Source: Excoecaria cochinchinensis
Lineage: Eukaryota; Streptophyta; Magnoliopsida; Malpighiales; Euphorbiaceae
DNA length: 64,000 bases
NCBI GenBank assembly: GCA_947683425.1
Contig: CANTUQ010000325.1
Span: 1-64,000, forward strand
Direction: 5' to 3'
Shown: positions 60,481 through 64,000 of the stretch, in pieces
Numbering within the stretch: the stretch's first letter is position 1
How the letters are laid out: each line of letters opens with the position of its first letter
Position numbers and translations under genes: made by a program
Notes under the pieces: model-generated
Told to the model about the DNA's origin: nothing
Seen by the model: only the letters and a program-made list of their open reading frames with translations
Database searches by the model: none

Positions 60481-63400
60481 TCACATTATGGTGCATCTGC
60501 TCCTTTCTTCTGCAGGGGGCGCAGATACCTGCTGGAACCTGTGCGACTCAGATGGATTGTACGAGAACTCAGAAGTATCAAGTCCATACTGCATTCCAAG
60601 CAGCAAAGAACAAAAGTGAAGTGCTAGAATTAGAAACCAGATGATATAAAATAAAATATATAACATTCAATAATTTTGACTAATGCATATATTTTACTTG
60701 CTTTATGACGTGTGTAAGCAAAAAAATACATGACTAAGTTCTTATGAGTAACGAGGTAACTTAAAAACAATGCAAACTAGATGAAAACTTTCAGATTCTT
60801 GAGAAAAGCGTGAATTGAGGAATGAAGTTAACATTCATTGTTAACCAGCATAATTCTGAATATGAGTTTGAAACTAAATAAATAAATAAAAAGAGAGAGA
60901 AAGATAGAGAGAGAGCTGCAAATGAGCATAGCAACAAAGGCATGTCATGTCACGTACTAAACTTCATAAACTGCAATGGTTCAAAAATATGCATTTGAAA
61001 ATCATCATGGTATTTCCATGAAAATTAACTTGAGGTGTACAACTTGTAACCATTATGTCAAAGTTTCAACATTTTGAGGAAACATCAACATCAACCCAAT
61101 GAGCTAATATATGCGCTCTAAATTAGAAAAAGAAAATAAAAAAGGAATGTTCGGAATATATCATACCTTTTCTCTCATTCGTGTACTCCAAGCATCATTT
61201 CTGCTAGGACGCTGATCAAGGGTGCCAGTAACAGGTACACCCGCTGCTGGAACAGGCGGCCTATTAAGCAAGGGCTGCCGGATTTGTTGCCTTGGTGCTA
61301 TGAGCTCATCATCACTATCATACTCTGCTGCTGGCCTGTTTGTTGCCCTAATAATAAGAGCCAACACAAAGAGTAGCACCTGCAATTGCATGGTAATTCA
61401 TTGTCAATAAGAAATTAGAGTACAAGAACAAATTAATTCTTTGGTTAATATTAACACAGAGAGCTAGAGAGAGAGAGGGGGGGTCACAGATCTAGAGTCA
61501 CCACATCTCAGCAACAGCCGTATATTACTGTGATGACTCACATCACCATAGTGGTGTTGTGTAAATCATCATGCAAATTAGAGCTGATTCACTTCATTTT
61601 ATTTCATTTCCATTTGTGTGCCAAATGCATCAAAAATATTATGCAGGAGAAAGATTAGGTAATTGCCTCTTTCATCGATGCATTAACTCAACTGTCCTTT
61701 TTTCCATCCACATCAGTGATTCTCCTATAATTAATGGAAAATTTCCTCCATATTCATATGGATAAGGGGTATATTTTGCGTGAATGTTTCCGAGATGCTT
61801 TAGTTTATCAAAGCTCCACTTAAAAGGCTTAAGTTTCAATACTCAATTGAAAATTCTTTCTTTTATATCAGATTCTCAATTTCTTTGCAGAAACATTTAA
61901 ATATTCCATGTCATTCAAGTCGCCAAGTTAATATACCACAGTATAACTAACTGAACAATAAATTTTTCAAGTCAATCCGATTAGTGTTATACCCTAGAGC
62001 CTATGTATTTAGAGATGATTCCATTCACATTATAACTTTGATTGTTTATTTATAAAAGGCATACTTCATTATATTGTGCTATGTTCATTACATATATTTG
62101 ATTAAATCTTAAAATGTATAATAATCCCCAGGTAATATAAACATGGTGTTAAGGAAATCAAAAAAGTGTTCATAATGTGAGATTCTTATTACAAGCAATT
62201 ATATTAATACCTAAAATATCTCTAGTTATAGTATTAACAAAATAAGACATTATTAATATGGATAGATCAACACATGCTGTATTTCTTACTGTGTCAAGTA
62301 ATAGTTCTCACAAGCTAAAGTATTGTGCTACTTAAAGTAAATATGTGGATGCTTGTTTCGAAAAACAAATATATTAAAAACCTGACCAAAGAATTTTAAT
62401 ATGGATACTCATTCTAAGTCAAATTAAGAATCTCTGCATATCAGTGATGCAAATATTCTAAAACTTGAAATCATCATAGTAATATCAAGTGAAAATTACT
62501 ATGCTTTGACTCTTATACTTTGACTCGTTTCAAAGAATATATATAGCTCGATAATTGGATGTAACATAAATTACTTGAAGGTAGTTCAATGACCAACATA
62601 GTATTCACCACTCCAGATTTGAGTGAAAAACTTATCTCACTATTCTTATGTATCTTTATTCAGGAATCTTTGATCGAAGTGAAAATGTTATGTGATTGTG
62701 ATCACTATAGCATTTTGGCAATAAAGATTATAAGCATGAGAATGAATATATCTAAATTAGAAGAGTTTGACATTAATCCATAACCTGTACTTAAATGAGA
62801 TTTAAGAATGGTGAAAAGAATAATTGCACGACAACTGTATACGGAATGGTTAAAGTCAAATCACTTGCCTTTTCTGTACTCTTAGATTGTCATCATGCTT
62901 AGCTAGAAATCTCTGATCATTTGTACGATAATGCATGATAATTAAGTTTTGGAAAAAGAAGGATACTAGAGTGAAAATTGCGGCAAAGGTAGAGGAGTTC
63001 TGTAATGAAGCCTACCTAACAGCAAAGAAGAAAGGATGTTCTACATATGGCTACTGAATATCGGAGTAAGGGAACATTGCCCATTTAGATATCTGTTTTG
63101 CTTTTTGGCTTCATAAAATTTAATATGATATACAGGACAAGGAACTAAAACTATTTTGTCCATACCTGTAAGATAACTATTCCAAGGGCAACCCATTTCA
63201 CAATGTTCCAGTTTTCTTTCAGAAAATCATAAATCATGTCAAAATCACCAGTTTTGTCAGTTGGAATTTCCTGGAGAACAAATAGCACTTGTTAGATGAC
63301 CAAGGAACATGTTGGACTTCAAGAATACAACTTTTGAGTAACAGCTGAAAGGAAGATGAAGAAAAGTGAAAGAAAACTTACTTCCTTCCAACTTTTGTCG

Positions 63401-64000
63401 AAGAAAATGAAAGCTGCACAGCCAAGTTCTACCAATATCAACAAGATAACCAGTACTGAATACTATGTTTGATTAAGGGAAACAGATATCATAAACTAAA
63501 AACAGGACCCTTATGCAACTAAAGTGCACCAAATACTCTCTTAGTCCAATAAGAAGTTTCATTCTAGATAAAACTTAGAGTTGATTTATTGTAGAAACCT
63601 ATTATCTTATTCTAGAAGGGAAAAAACAGATGGAAAATATTTATTGACTCATATAATGATAGTAAGGCAGGGAAATTTTGTATGCATTAGTAAATACACA
63701 TTTTGAAATATGTGAACAGAGGGAAACAATTCTTCAAAGAACCAACTATGCAATTCCGTAGGTCATCATAAACATGTGCTGTACAAAAGTTTTCAAATAT
63801 CAATTATGTATTTTCTGGACTAGACTTGTGATTAGGATACACAACTCAGGCAGCATCCATTCCGTGTTACAGATCCAACACAGCCGAAACATGAGATGAC
63901 AAAAAGAACAACTCCTACACCAAAAAATAAGTATATGAACCTGCAGAAGAAAAAAAACTCAAAATAACTATTCAGTCGTTCAAGAATGGTCTATGAAATG
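60481..64000 (-). CDS. TOM2A: TOM2A-like tetraspanin-type membrane protein, 5' end outside window
   Basis: Multi-pass membrane protein. In Arabidopsis TOM2A sits in the tonoplast, binds TOM1 and supports tobamovirus replication. Five 3' exons are visible: 63843-63940, 63382-63455, 63166-63270, 61167-61379 and 60481-60588, all with GT-AG borders and continuous frame. They encode a transmembrane segment (FFGVGVVLFVISCFGCVGSV) with the tetraspanin-like CC turn (GCCLS), a second (LVILLILVELGCAAFIFF), a short soluble loop (DKSWKEEIPTDKTGDF), and a last segment spanning an exon joint (WVALGIVILQ then VLLFVLALI). The cytosolic tail has YDSDDELIAPR, RQPLLNRP and YGLDTSEFSYNPSESHRFQQ. It ends RSRCTIM, a C-a-a-X-like terminus. 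The first membrane span and start codon must lie beyond position 64000. The intron between 61380 and 63165 is long (1.8 kb). Confidence 0.88.

Noticed and set aside
60377..60627. Plus-strand frames over the TOM2A-like last exon
   Set aside because: Shadows of the minus-strand exon, which continues the family's conserved tail.

Overview
The window is nuclear DNA of a flowering plant, most likely a eudicot. The genes have short coding exons separated by AT-rich introns. They encode recognisable plant proteins: an IWS1-type elongation factor, TOM2A and TOM2B homologues, a class III peroxidase and a type I inositol polyphosphate 5-phosphatase. There is also a polycistronic-looking box C/D snoRNA cluster with a plant-style telo-box/site II promoter. 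I cannot name the species.

Region 1 (about 1-31.9 kb) is repetitive and I see no gene in it. A tandem satellite fills 1-28121, with monomers of 176 and 168 bp that differ by an 8-bp indel. Its left part is ordered into higher-order repeats: an 872-bp pentamer (2-2612) and a 1,208-bp heptamer (3147-12143). Farther right the monomers are more diverged and many CpGs read TpG, but kilobase-scale duplications (2,752 bp and about 3.17 kb apart) remain visible. At about 28121 the satellite flips orientation into roughly six very diverged inverted monomers. At about 29171 these give way to a different repeat of about 47 bp, which decays by about 31.85 kb. Every long open frame in 1-28 kb is a by-product of the repeat: 168 is divisible by three and the unit has few stops on the + strand.

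Region 2 (32.5-64 kb) is ordinary gene space, and all six protein-coding genes are on the minus strand. They are: IWS1 (32573-37082, 11 coding exons, 519 aa); a TOM2B homologue (38340-41483, 5 coding exons, 146 aa); an intronless plant gene of unknown function (44652-45764, 370 aa); a PER20-like secreted peroxidase (49411-50716, 4 exons, 344 aa); a type I inositol polyphosphate 5-phosphatase (51950-54796, 10 exons, 626 aa); and the 3' part of a TOM2A tetraspanin-like gene (60481 to beyond the right edge). Exon joints were worked out by hand from splice signals and reading-frame continuity. Two introns appear to use GC rather than GT donors.

On the plus strand, 47.45-48.74 kb holds six box C/D snoRNAs. 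They form three types present twice in the order A-B-C-A'-B'-C', behind a promoter with site II, G-box, telo-box and TATA-like motifs. Types A and C carry guides complementary to universally conserved 18S and 25S rRNA segments (rRNA recalled from memory). Two non-autonomous DNA-transposon-like elements are visible: a 700-bp foldback ending about 43 bp before the snoRNA promoter motifs (46421-47120), and a 520-bp element with an 8-bp target duplication upstream of the phosphatase gene (55276-55795).

The genes do not form one pathway. The functional link that stands out is TOM2B and TOM2A on the same strand about 20 kb apart. As I recall, both host factors of tobamovirus multiplication also lie close together in Arabidopsis, so this looks like conserved linkage.
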